From a bacterium (GTDB taxonomy: Bacteria > Bacteroidota > Ignavibacteria > UBA10030): a DNA stretch of 33,753 nt. The position numbers and the translations under genes are program-made. The notes below the pieces were generated by a model that ran no database searches, was not told the DNA's origin, and worked only from the letters and a program-made list of their open reading frames with translations. This document shows positions 16,605 through 25,280 of the stretch, in pieces (the first letter of the stretch is position 1; each line of letters starts with the position of its first letter). Where the stretch lies: NCBI GenBank assembly GCA_007280275.1, contig QYQB01000046.1, positions 1 to 33,753 on the forward strand, written 5' to 3'.

Positions 16605-18413
16605 CTAGTTTCTTTTCTCCAGTTTCACTCGTACTGTCTTCGTCTCGGTTCCCCGCTTGACCACCACATCAACTTCGTCTCCAGGTTTGTACTCGCCCAG
16701 CGCATAGTTATAGTCGTATAGATTCTTGATGTCGACCTTTCCGAATTTGACGATGATATCACCTCCCGCCATACCAGCCTTCGCAGCAGGACCTCCTTCG
16801 CGTACTCCAGAGATCTTCATTCCCTGAACTTGCTCGCCGAAATCAGGAATAGTCCCCATGTATGCGCGCGTACTTCGGCCTGCACCTGGTTGCCGGGGGG
16901 CTTCTACCGCGACATACTGCGGACGCTCAATCGACTGGCTAAGTTCCTTCGCAATCCCCTCGATGTAGCGAACAATCTGTTCCTCCCCCTGGTAGTTCAG
17001 CTTGTCATACGTATCCGAAGGCCTGTGATAATCTGAATGGATGTCGGTAAAGAACTGGAAAACGGGGATCTGTTTTCCATAGAATGAGGCGTGATCACTC
17101 GGACCATATCCGTCTTTGTTCAGTTTGAGCACGAAAGCCGAATCCTTGTTATGTTTTTTTACAAGTTCCTCGAATCCGGGCGATGTGCCAACCCCATACA
17201 CGATCAGTGATCTGTTGTTGAGCCGCCCTATCATATCCATATTGATCATCGCGACCGCCCGATCAAGCGGCAAAAGGGGGTGATTGACATAGTACGCGGA
17301 ACCCAACAGTCCCAATTCCTCACCTGTGAATGCGATGAACAGGAAACTCCGCTTCAAATCGCTTTTCGCCCCCGCGAATGCTTGTGCAAGCTCGAGGACT
17401 CCTGACGTCCCAGAGGCATTGTCATCCGCTCCGTGATGAATGGCAACAGTATCAGGTTTTAGCGATCCCGAACCTTCGCCCCCCATGCCAAGATGGTCGT
17501 AGTGCGCTCCGATCACTATGAGCTGATTGTTGAGACCCGGGTCGCTACCCTCAAGAAAACCAATAACGTTTCGTGTTACTTGTCGAATTTGGTTTAAGTC
17601 AGTTTTCAGCCGAATGGACACACTTGAGAGCTCCAAGGACCTCGGGGCTTTCGCCCGGTTGATCTCTTGCTGAAGGTCCTTCACATTTTTCCCCGAGTTG
17701 CGCAAGAGTTCGTCTGCCGCCTTTCGGGTAATGTTAACCGCAGGGAGACCGGCGTTTCCACTAGTATTGTCGTAAGCCAGCTTCATCAGATCATCAGTGT
17801 CAGAATCTTCTGGCCCTGTAACCACGATCAACGCTTTTGCTCCGAGTTCCCGAGCCTTCGCTGCCTTGTATCGCAGACTGGAATACTGTCCTAAGTCGCG
17901 CATTGCCTCAGCAGGAGGGGTGTTTCGCAGGACGAGCACCGCCTTCCCCTTGACATCCACACCCGCGTAATCATCATACTTCTTTAGTGTATCTGAAATA
18001 CCATAACCGACGAAAACAACAGGTCCCTCGAACGATTCGTTCAAGGAAAACCCGAGAGGTCGAAAGTCTCGGTCGAGAGACATTGGAGCTAACTTTCCAG
18101 CTGCATCAAACGTCAGGCTATTGCTCTCTCCCAACTTGACACCGGCCACGAAGTCAAAATTCTGGAAGTATGATCCCTGGTCACCGATTGGCTTGAGACC
18201 ATATAATTTAAACTCATTCGCGATATATTGCGCAGCTGCTTCGCCTCCCTTTGAGCCACTCTTTCGTCCTTCGAGCTGGTCGGACGCCAGGTATTTGACA
18301 TGCTTAGCGAGCTCCGCCGCCGTAATCTCAGGACTTGATTGGGCAAAGAGATCCGGCCGGAATGCCAACAAAACTACGAGCAATGCGAAAGCGAATCGAT
18401 GAATCTGTTTCAT
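16605..18413 (-). CDS. M28-family aminopeptidase with C-terminal PDZ domain, exported
   Basis: Signal peptide; IVIGAHYDHLGMGGEGS; HHGADDNASGTSGVLELAQAFA; AFTGEELGLLGSAYYV; C-terminal ISGVREGGPAAKAGMAGGDIIVKFGKVDIKNLYDYNYAL PDZ. Confidence 0.93.
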   Translation of the reverse strand: MKQIHRFAFALLVVLLAFRPDLFAQSSPEITAAELAKHVKYLASDQLEGRKSGSKGGEAAAQYIANEFKLYGLKPIGDQGSYFQNFDFVAGVKLGESNSLTFDAAGKLAPMSLDRDFRPLGFSLNESFEGPVVFVGYGISDTLKKYDDYAGVDVKGKAVLVLRNTPPAEAMRDLGQYSSLRYKAAKARELGAKALIVVTGPEDSDTDDLMKLAYDNTSGNAGLPAVNITRKAADELLRNSGKNVKDLQQEINRAKAPRSLELSSVSIRLKTDLNQIRQVTRNVIGFLEGSDPGLNNQLIVIGAHYDHLGMGGEGSGSLKPDTVAIHHGADDNASGTSGVLELAQAFAGAKSDLKRSFLFIAFTGEELGLLGSAYYVNHPLLPLDRAVAMINMDMIGRLNNRSLIVYGVGTSPGFEELVKKHNKDSAFVLKLNKDGYGPSDHASFYGKQIPVFQFFTDIHSDYHRPSDTYDKLNYQGEEQIVRYIEGIAKELSQSIERPQYVAVEAPRQPGAGRSTRAYMGTIPDFGEQVQGMKISGVREGGPAAKAGMAGGDIIVKFGKVDIKNLYDYNYALGEYKPGDEVDVVVKRGTETKTVRVKLEKRN

Positions 18414-19144
18414 GCCATCTCCTTTTGGTTTTTAAGAAATTTCTGTGCTTCGAAATACTGCCCTGTCGTTCCGCGGCTCTCATCGGAAGCGAGAAAGACA
18501 AACACATCGGCGATCTCAGAAGGTGACTTGAGCTTTGAGCGATCTTCGTCGGGATACGCTGCATGCCGCATTTCCGTGTCTATCGGCCCCGGATTGACCG
18601 AATTTACTTTTATTCCAAGGTGCTTCACTTCGTCTGCGAGCGTTTGCGTGAAACCCTCGACTGCGAATTTCGATGCGGAATAAGCCCCCCAGCGCTGTCC
18701 GCCTTTCTTTCCGACAGACGAGCTCACGTTGATTATTGATCCCGATCGTTGCCTCATCATCAGCGGCAAGAAGGCTTTCGTCACCGCGAAGAGTCCGTTC
18801 ACGTTGACATCAATAACCCGTTCCCATGTCGCTGTCGTCCATTCAACGATTTCAATTCGAGGTCCGAGCAACGAGGCGTTGTTCACCAAGACATCCACTG
18901 ACCCGAATTCCGCCAGGACTGTTCGAGCGAAAAGTTCAACCTGCCCGTGGTCGGCGATATCGCAAGCGACAGAAAGGGGGGGAGCCCATCGCAAACTCAG
19001 TTCCAGCGCCACTCTGTTGAGTTCATCAGAGGATCTGGCACACAAAGCAATCCTGGCACCCTCCTCAGCGAACCTAAAGGCGAGAGCGCGGCCCAGTCCC
19101 CTGGAACCGCCTGTAATGACAATCCTTCTATCCTTGAGTTTCAT
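18410..19144 (-). CDS. Short-chain dehydrogenase/reductase
   Basis: RRIVITGGSRGLGRALAFRFAEEGARIALCARS; NVSSSVGKKGGQRWGAYSASKFAVEGFTQTLA. Start at MKLKDRR (19144); ATGA overlap with the M28 gene. Confidence 0.93.
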   Translation of the reverse strand: MKLKDRRIVITGGSRGLGRALAFRFAEEGARIALCARSSDELNRVALELSLRWAPPLSVACDIADHGQVELFARTVLAEFGSVDVLVNNASLLGPRIEIVEWTTATWERVIDVNVNGLFAVTKAFLPLMMRQRSGSIINVSSSVGKKGGQRWGAYSASKFAVEGFTQTLADEVKHLGIKVNSVNPGPIDTEMRHAAYPDEDRSKLKSPSEIADVFVFLASDESRGTTGQYFEAQKFLKNQKEMA

Positions 19145-19246
19145 GTTTCCGCCAACGGTGAGCAACGAATGACCCGGAACAGCTGGGTGTGCACAATAAG
19201 TAGCATTCAATCGGAGATCGACAATGGTCGATCCAACATGAAGAGT

Positions 19247-20299
19247 TCATTCGACCCAGTCGGCGACGAAAATATTGAACTCATACCGGCCCTTTGCATT
19301 TCGGTCGGACACGAACACAATCTTCTTCCCGTCCCTCGAGAACATGGCGAACGCATTGAAGTGTCCAGCGAACGTAATCTGTTCCAATCCTGAACCGTCA
19401 TTTGACATCGCAAAGAGGTCGAAATATCTTCCGCCGGGGTCTTTCATGTTTGACGCGAAAACGATCCGCTTATCCCCCGGGAAGAAGAAAGGGGCAAAGT
19501 TTGCTTGGCTGTTATGGGTCAATTGCCTGCGGTTTTTCCCATCAGCATCGCAGACGAAGATCTCCATCTTCCCCGGCTTGACCAACTGTTCCGCGAGTAG
19601 TGATTTGTATTCTGAAATCTCCTGGGGATCTGTGGGGTGATTCCCCCGGTAGACGATCTTCTTTCCATCCCATGAAAAGAAGGCTCCTCCGTCATATCCG
19701 ATGTCCTGAGTGATCCGTTTGACATCTGAGCCGTCAAGATTCATCGTGTAGAGCTCCAGGTCGCCATCGCGGGACGAAGTAAAGACGATTTTATCTCCCT
19801 TCGGTGAAACTGTAGCTTCCGCATCGTAACCGGCGCTTGCTGAGAGAATTTGCAGCCCGGATCCATCCGCGTTGGCTTTGAAAATGTCATAGTCGTTGAA
19901 GACACCCCAGACATAACCTTTCGATTTGTCCGGTGAGGGGGGACACGCCTCTCCGTGACCGTGCGTTGACGCATAAAGGACCCTTTTATCATCGGGCAAG
20001 AAGTACCCGCATGTCGTTCGACCCATGCCTGTGCTGACGAGTTGCTGGGCGGAACCATCGATCTTCATAGTAAACATTTGATCGCAGCTGTAGGGGGGAC
20101 GTGTCGATTGGAAAATCAGCTGTTGACCGTCAAAGGAAAAGTACGCCTCGGCGTTCGTGCCGCCAAACGTCAACTGGCGCACGTTTCGGAAATGCCGTTC
20201 GTTGGCATGCCGCAGCGAATCCGGTCCATCAGCGTATGCTGTTGATACAAGACTTATGACAACAAGAATCATGGATCCAAATCGCAACATGCTCACCAC
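19247..20299 (-). CDS. TolB-like/PD40 beta-propeller exported protein
   Basis: Signal peptide; repeated SFDGQQLIFQSTR, SPKGDKIVFTSSRDGDLELYTMNLDGSDVKRIT, SRDGKKIVFVSDRNAKGRYEFNIFVADW. Confidence 0.88.
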   Translation of the reverse strand: MVSMLRFGSMILVVISLVSTAYADGPDSLRHANERHFRNVRQLTFGGTNAEAYFSFDGQQLIFQSTRPPYSCDQMFTMKIDGSAQQLVSTGMGRTTCGYFLPDDKRVLYASTHGHGEACPPSPDKSKGYVWGVFNDYDIFKANADGSGLQILSASAGYDAEATVSPKGDKIVFTSSRDGDLELYTMNLDGSDVKRITQDIGYDGGAFFSWDGKKIVYRGNHPTDPQEISEYKSLLAEQLVKPGKMEIFVCDADGKNRRQLTHNSQANFAPFFFPGDKRIVFASNMKDPGGRYFDLFAMSNDGSGLEQITFAGHFNAFAMFSRDGKKIVFVSDRNAKGRYEFNIFVADWVE

Positions 20300-20375
20300 C
20301 GGAATTGTCTTGGGTTGATAGGATTGACCATACAGCAGGGTTGGGGATCTTTCAACCGGCTCATCTGCGACATTC

Positions 20376-20915
20376 TCATTTTATCAAAACAAGGGCAGAT
20401 TTCAGCTTTTCAAAATCCTGCAGGTCGGCAACGCTGTACTTCAGATTCGCGTAAGCGATGTTCCCCTTCTTATCCACGACAAAAACGGTCCGCCGGTTGT
20501 AGAGAGATTTGTCGTTGAAGCTGTCGTAGAGTTTCGCGACAGCGTGGGAATGATCACTGAGCAACTTGAACGGCAGGCTGTGAAACTTGGCCCATTCGTA
20601 ATGAGACCAAACATAGTCTCCGCTGATCGCCAGAATCTCAGCGTCCAGGCTCTGCAGCGCGGCAAAGTTGTCCCTCATTGTGCAGACTTCCTTGGTGCAT
20701 CCTGTGCTCCAATCGGCAGGATAGAAAGCAACGATGACGGCTTGCTTTCCTGCATAATCAGAAAGCTTCAGAAACACCTTGGCAATGGAGTCTTTTGTTG
20801 CATAGGGGAGGATGAAATCGGGAGCAATTGAGCCCACAGCCGGCGCCGTCAGGCTCTGGGCATGAAGAATAACTCCAAAAATGAGGAACAATACAGCCGA
20901 AAAAATGGTTTTCAT
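20376..20915 (-). CDS. Peroxiredoxin (AhpC/TSA family), exported
   Basis: VGSIAPDFILPYATKDS...KLSDYAGKQAVIVAFYPADWSTGCTKEVCTMRDNFAAL; signal peptide MKTIFSAVLFLIFGVILHAQ; start at 20915. Confidence 0.9.
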   Translation of the reverse strand: MKTIFSAVLFLIFGVILHAQSLTAPAVGSIAPDFILPYATKDSIAKVFLKLSDYAGKQAVIVAFYPADWSTGCTKEVCTMRDNFAALQSLDAEILAISGDYVWSHYEWAKFHSLPFKLLSDHSHAVAKLYDSFNDKSLYNRRTVFVVDKKGNIAYANLKYSVADLQDFEKLKSALVLIK

Positions 20916-20937
20916 ACTGTGTCTTTCCTTTTTTCCA

Positions 20938-20966
20938 AAGATAGGGCAAGTTCGACAGAAATGCAA
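20938..20966 (-). promoter_or_regulatory. Predicted promoter of the peroxiredoxin gene
   Basis: On the minus strand: TTGCAT (20966-20961), 17-nt spacer, TATCTT (20943-20938). Confidence 0.5.
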
Positions 20967-20984
20967 TAAATGAGAATCTTGCAT
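20961..20984. promoter_or_regulatory. Inverted repeat forming the shared -35 region of divergent promoters
   Basis: ATGCAA-taaatgagaatc-TTGCAT; each arm is the -35 hexamer of an outward-facing promoter. Confidence 0.5.
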
Positions 20985-21007
20985 CTCTCTCAGGCGGTGC
21001 CTACATT
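20979..21007 (+). promoter_or_regulatory. Predicted promoter of the metal-uptake-like module
   Basis: TTGCAT (20979-20984), 17-nt spacer, TACATT (21002-21007); implies a very short leader before ATG 21018. Confidence 0.4.
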
Positions 21008-21017
21008 TAGACGGAAG

Positions 21018-21368
21018 ATGAAGAACCATAAGAAGCAATTTGCAGTCGTCGTCCTGATCGCTTTCCACATCTGCGCATCGTTCTTCATGCAGCATGCCCA
21101 TCAGCACGTCCTTTACGGGAGTGCCGATGGTCATCGGACCATTCAAAATCACAGTTGTGGTGCAATCGCGATTCACCGGTCACTCGATGAATGCCGCCAT
21201 TGCCTCCTTTGCCTTCGCAATTCAACCTCCAACGCTATCCTCGAGTCTTCTTTTTCTGTACCGGGGGCGTGTGTCCAGCCCATCGTCGATTCCGAAATCA
21301 TGCGGATCCTCGCTGTCGGGATGCACTTCTCGGAACCTGACAGAGGGCCACCGTCCTTCTCTGCATAA
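21018..21368 (+). CDS. Small exported His/Cys-rich protein, putative metal-binding
   Basis: MKNHKKQFAVVVLIAFHICASFFMQHAHQHVLYGSADGHRTIQNHSCGAIAIHRSLDECRHCLLCLRN...DRGPPSFSA: hydrophobic N-terminus, HAHQH, CRHCLLC, C-terminal RGPP; adjacent to metal transport genes. Confidence 0.65.
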   Translation: MKNHKKQFAVVVLIAFHICASFFMQHAHQHVLYGSADGHRTIQNHSCGAIAIHRSLDECRHCLLCLRNSTSNAILESSFSVPGACVQPIVDSEIMRILAVGMHFSEPDRGPPSFSA

Positions 21369-21434
21369 GGGAGATTCATCGCTCCACCTTCTTCACATTG
21401 AATTCACTGGACAATCCTCTTTTAGGTGAGCCGT

Positions 21435-22598
21435 ATGATCTTTTACAGGACCATCAGCGTTATCCTTGTTTTGCACTGTGTGGCATTGGCCGGTGCAGAA
21501 GCACAACAAACGGACTCAAGTACGGTCGCAGATTCACTCCTTCTCCTGCAGCTTCAGCGATCGATGCAGCAGGCTGCTGCAATCCCAACCATTCAGCAGG
21601 CTCCAGCTGCTCCGCGGTCAACGCTGAGCACAAATCCGGATCTCAGTGCAATTGGAGATTTTCGGTCGTCCTATGTCAGCGTTGGGAAACGAAAGATCGA
21701 TTTGTACCTGAATCAACTGGAATTTCAGGTATCCTCGGTGGTAGATCCATATGCCCGAGCAGATTTCATGTTTTCCTACGGGAAGGACTTGAATACGGGC
21801 GAGCTTGCTCCTGGTCTCGAGATTGCCACGCTGACATCTACTTCACTCCCATATCAGCTACAGCTAGCTCTCGGGAAATTCAAGCCTGCATTCGGGAAGA
21901 TCAATATTCTTCATCCACATGCATTCAGCTTTGTCGATTTCCCGAAATTGACAGAGAATTACTTCAGCCCCGAAGGGATGTTCATGGAAGGAGCATCCGT
22001 GAGCTGGTTGGTACCGAATCCGTACGATTTCTTCCAGGAGCTCTCGCTCGAAATTGGTCGGATCGAATCGAACGCTTCACTGGTTCGAGGGGAAAATGGA
22101 CAGCTTTCCTACGTCGGTCATCTCAAGAATTTCTTCGACCTGACCCAGAATTCGACGCTTGAGCTTGGGTTTTCCGGAGCCAACGGCCCGAATCAGACGG
22201 GATTCTCCAGCAAGATGGGGGGAGTGGATCTGACGTACAAATGGAAGCCCGTGCAGTACAACGTACTCCAATCCTTCACGTGGCAAAGCGAACTCCTGTT
22301 TTCCAACGTGCGGTTAGATGAGACAACTGCAGCCAAAACGCACGGCGTCTATTCGCTTGCGGAGTACCAATTTGCGCAACGCTGGTTTGTCGGGGCGCGG
22401 TACGACTATTCACAGTATCCGGACGATGTCGGACGACGGGATGTCGCTGGGACAGTCTTGTTCCGCTTTCAGCCGACAGAGTTTCAGATTCTCGCTCTGG
22501 AGTATCAATACACAGATCGGAACTATGATCGAAACAGTCAAGGTGTCATCTTCCGAATCATATTCGGAATTGGAACACATGCAGCACATCAATACTAG
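21435..22598 (+). CDS. Outer-membrane beta-barrel protein, porin-like
   Basis: Signal peptide MIFYRTISVILVLHCVALAGAEAQ; alternating-residue beta pattern throughout; ends in a Tyr (THAAHQY). Confidence 0.7.
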   Translation: MIFYRTISVILVLHCVALAGAEAQQTDSSTVADSLLLLQLQRSMQQAAAIPTIQQAPAAPRSTLSTNPDLSAIGDFRSSYVSVGKRKIDLYLNQLEFQVSSVVDPYARADFMFSYGKDLNTGELAPGLEIATLTSTSLPYQLQLALGKFKPAFGKINILHPHAFSFVDFPKLTENYFSPEGMFMEGASVSWLVPNPYDFFQELSLEIGRIESNASLVRGENGQLSYVGHLKNFFDLTQNSTLELGFSGANGPNQTGFSSKMGGVDLTYKWKPVQYNVLQSFTWQSELLFSNVRLDETTAAKTHGVYSLAEYQFAQRWFVGARYDYSQYPDDVGRRDVAGTVLFRFQPTEFQILALEYQYTDRNYDRNSQGVIFRIIFGIGTHAAHQY

Positions 22599-22641
22599 GA
22601 ATCTGGCAATTTTCCATTTCACGTCTCGGAGACGAATCATC

Positions 22642-23556
22642 ATGATGAATAAACGAGCTACGCTTTTTCTCTTCCTCCCGGTCGTCTGCCTTCTGTTGAG
22701 CTCCTCTGCGCTGGCTCAACTCAAGGTCGTTACGACGTTGACCGATCTGCAGAGCATCACGAGTCTGATCGGCGGCGACAAGGTCGACGTGTTTGCCATT
22801 GCGACGGGGTATCAAAATCCGCATTTCGTCGATCCAAAACCAAGTTACATCCTGAAGCTTTCCCGCGCGGATGTCTTTGTGACCGTCGGTTTGGATCTGG
22901 AAATCGGCTGGGTTCCTCCACTCCTCAACAGCGCGAGAAATTCAAAAATCCAGAAGGGGGGAGACGGATACGTGGATGCGTCAGTCAATATTCCTTTGCT
23001 CCAGGTTCCAACGAGTGCGAGCAGGGGACAGGGCGATATTCACGTGTTTGGCAATCCGCATTATTGGCTCGATCCTCAGAATGGCAAGATTATCGCGAAG
23101 AACATCTTCGACGCACTGGTCAGGGTAGATCCTGACCGACGCTCATTCTATGAAGCGAATCTGAAGAAGTTCAATGAGACGATCGACGCTAAGACAAGGG
23201 AATGGACGGAGAAGTTGCGACCCTATGCGGGCACGAAGGTGATCGCGTATCACAATGAATGGCCCTATTTCGAGCAGCGCTTTGGCCTTCAAATCGTTGA
23301 CTTCCTGGAGCCGAAACCGGGCATTCCTCCAACTCCCTCGCAACTTCTTAAAGTTATTAACGAAATGAAACGTGATCACATCAAGATCATTATTATTTCC
23401 CCCTATTTCACGACCGAGTCCGCTGATATGGTCGCACGCAATGCCGGCGGCAAAGTTGTCACGATTGCCACATCCGTGGGTGCCAACGAAAAGATCAAGA
23501 CGTACTACGATCTCTTTGAATATAACATCTCGCAATTGATCGAGGCATTGCGCTAG
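22642..23556 (+). CDS. Metal ABC transporter substrate-binding protein (ZnuA/TroA-like)
   Basis: Signal peptide; LKVVTTLTDLQSITSLIGGDKVDVFAIATGYQNPHFVDPKPSYILKLSRADVFVTVGLDLEIGWVPPLL; GNPHYWLDPQN; AYHNEWPYFEQRFGL. Start at 22642, not 22318. Confidence 0.93.
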   Translation: MMNKRATLFLFLPVVCLLLSSSALAQLKVVTTLTDLQSITSLIGGDKVDVFAIATGYQNPHFVDPKPSYILKLSRADVFVTVGLDLEIGWVPPLLNSARNSKIQKGGDGYVDASVNIPLLQVPTSASRGQGDIHVFGNPHYWLDPQNGKIIAKNIFDALVRVDPDRRSFYEANLKKFNETIDAKTREWTEKLRPYAGTKVIAYHNEWPYFEQRFGLQIVDFLEPKPGIPPTPSQLLKVINEMKRDHIKIIIISPYFTTESADMVARNAGGKVVTIATSVGANEKIKTYYDLFEYNISQLIEALR

Positions 23557-23587
23557 ATTTCATAACGAAAGACTGGAGATGACTGTT

Positions 23588-24457
23588 ATGTCTGACTTGC
23601 TGAGCCAGAGTTTTGTTGTAAACGCATTGATCGTGAGCACTATCCTCGGACTGTTGCTCTCCTACATGGGAGTGCATGTGGTGGGTCGCGGCATCGTGTT
23701 CGTAGATCTCGCCCTTGGACAAATTTCCATGCTGGGAGTGGCGTTCGCGGGATACGTTGGGGGAGGAGGAGAGACAATTATCTCGATTGCATTCACCATG
23801 GTTGGGGCTTTCTTGCTGTCCTTCATCAAGGTCAAAGACAAACGTTTGAAGCATGAAGCGATCATCGGAATCGTTTACGCCGTTGCCTCCGCGGGAACAG
23901 TTCTCCTGATTTCAAAGACACCGCATGGGGAATCGGACATCTCAGAAGTCCTGTTCGGCAGCCTCTTCACGGTGACGACTGCTCAAATCATAACCCTCGC
24001 CATCGTGTTTGGAATCATCGGCATCGTGCAGTTCCTTTTCCGGAAGAGGTTCTTTGAGCTGACGGAACAGTTCGAGAATCGGCAGGTGGAACATATGCGA
24101 ATCTTCGACCTGTGGAATTTTCTTTTCTATCTCTGCATCGGTCTTTCTATTGTCTTCGCGGTCCGGGTTGCCGGCGTCATCCCCGTATTCTCCTATCTGA
24201 TTGTTCCTCCGGTTGCTGCCGTCCTGTTCTCGGAAAGCAAGAAACTGGTCGTTGGAATCTCGATGCTGATCAGTGTCTTGGGGGGTTTCCTCGGAATCTT
24301 TTCTTCAGTCCGTTTTGATTTCCCGGCCGGTTCCTCCGTGGTTGCGGCGCTTGGAGTCCTCTTTGTTGTAGTATCCCTCATCAAGTTCAGCAGATTCATG
24401 AAATTGCGATTCTTTAGCGAGAATGGTTCCTCGGAGAGCACAGATGGTGAGGATTGA
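23588..24457 (+). CDS. Metal ABC transporter permease (ZnuB/TroC-like, ABC-3 family)
   Basis: GLLLSYMGVHVVGRGIVFVDLALGQISMLGVAFAG; VRVAGVIPVFSYLIVPPVAAVLF; hydrophobic multi-TM. Confidence 0.92.
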   Translation: MSDLLSQSFVVNALIVSTILGLLLSYMGVHVVGRGIVFVDLALGQISMLGVAFAGYVGGGGETIISIAFTMVGAFLLSFIKVKDKRLKHEAIIGIVYAVASAGTVLLISKTPHGESDISEVLFGSLFTVTTAQIITLAIVFGIIGIVQFLFRKRFFELTEQFENRQVEHMRIFDLWNFLFYLCIGLSIVFAVRVAGVIPVFSYLIVPPVAAVLFSESKKLVVGISMLISVLGGFLGIFSSVRFDFPAGSSVVAALGVLFVVVSLIKFSRFMKLRFFSENGSSESTDGED

Positions 24458-24460
24458 ACA

Positions 24461-24675
24461 ATCGTGCCTGTAACGGGGGGAGCTGGCGCGCTCGGTTCGG
24501 TTATTGTCGACCGGCTGAGCTGTCAGTGAGCCCGTGCCACAGCTACGCACCGCCATGAAGAAGGATTGGTAAAAATCCTTGGGGCCTTCAGGGATAAGGT
24601 TACGTTGGTCAAAGCAGATGCGACCGATGAACAGGAGGTCATAGCATGCTTGAGAAATATGGAGGTGTGTGACGG
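24461..24675 (+). pseudogene. Truncated, stop-containing short-chain dehydrogenase remnant
   Basis: In one frame: IVPVTGGAGALGSVIVDRLSCQ*ARATATHRHEEGLVKILGAFRDKVTLVKADATDEQEVIACLRNMEVCDGSG*: SDR TGGxGxLG glycine motif and a VTLVKADATDEQEV segment; no catalytic YxxxK region follows. Confidence 0.7.
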
Positions 24676-24828
24676 CAGTGGTTGATTTTCTTCAACAATT
24701 TGAATACCATGAATGAGGAACGATCAAGGGAGCACCCACAAATCGTATGGCACATCACTGGGAATGGTCACGAAAGGGCAAGCAGATCCATCGCTTGCCT
24801 TCTTCATTTGAATGAAATGATTGGAACT

Positions 24829-25278
24829 ATGACTCTCAACGAACAGATCAGCAATGATTTGAAGGCTGCGATGAAGTCGGGCGAAAAAGTCCGGTTGGAT
24901 ACTCTGCGTTTGCTTCGGGCACACATGATCGAACTTTCGAAACGAGGCGAGGGAAAAGAGATTACTCCCGAGGAAGAATTGTCCGTGCTGATGGCGGCCC
25001 TCAAAAAACGCAAGGAGGCCATCGAGGTCTACGAAAAGGCCGGGCGATCGGAACTGGCACAGCAGGAGCGGTCTGAGCTTGAGATAATCTCGTCGTATCT
25101 TCCCAAGCAACTCAGCTCTGAGGAGGCTGGTGAAATCATCCAGCGGATTGTATCTGAGACCGGAGCGAGTTCTGCGAAGGACTTCGGCAAAGTAATGCCT
25201 CTTGCCATGAAGGAGTTGAAGGGAAAAATTGATGGGAAAGTCGTTCAAGAGATTGTGAAAGCAAAACTGGGGGCCTGA
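24829..25278 (+). CDS. GatB/YqeY domain protein
   Basis: MTLNEQISNDLKAAMKSGEKVRLDTLRLLRAHMIELSKRGEGKEITPEEELSVLMAALKKRKEAIEVYEKAGRSELAQQERSELEIISSYLPKQLS. Start at 24829. Confidence 0.94.
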   Translation: MTLNEQISNDLKAAMKSGEKVRLDTLRLLRAHMIELSKRGEGKEITPEEELSVLMAALKKRKEAIEVYEKAGRSELAQQERSELEIISSYLPKQLSSEEAGEIIQRIVSETGASSAKDFGKVMPLAMKELKGKIDGKVVQEIVKAKLGA

Positions 25279-25280
25279 CC

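Noticed and set aside
22318-22641. N-terminal extension of the ZnuA-like ORF
   Set aside because: The extension overlaps the preceding beta-barrel gene in another frame, and a clear signal peptide begins at ATG 22642.
24682-24828. N-terminal extension of the YqeY-like ORF
   Set aside because: Conserved YqeY sequence starts at MTLNEQISNDL (24829); the extension has no family similarity.
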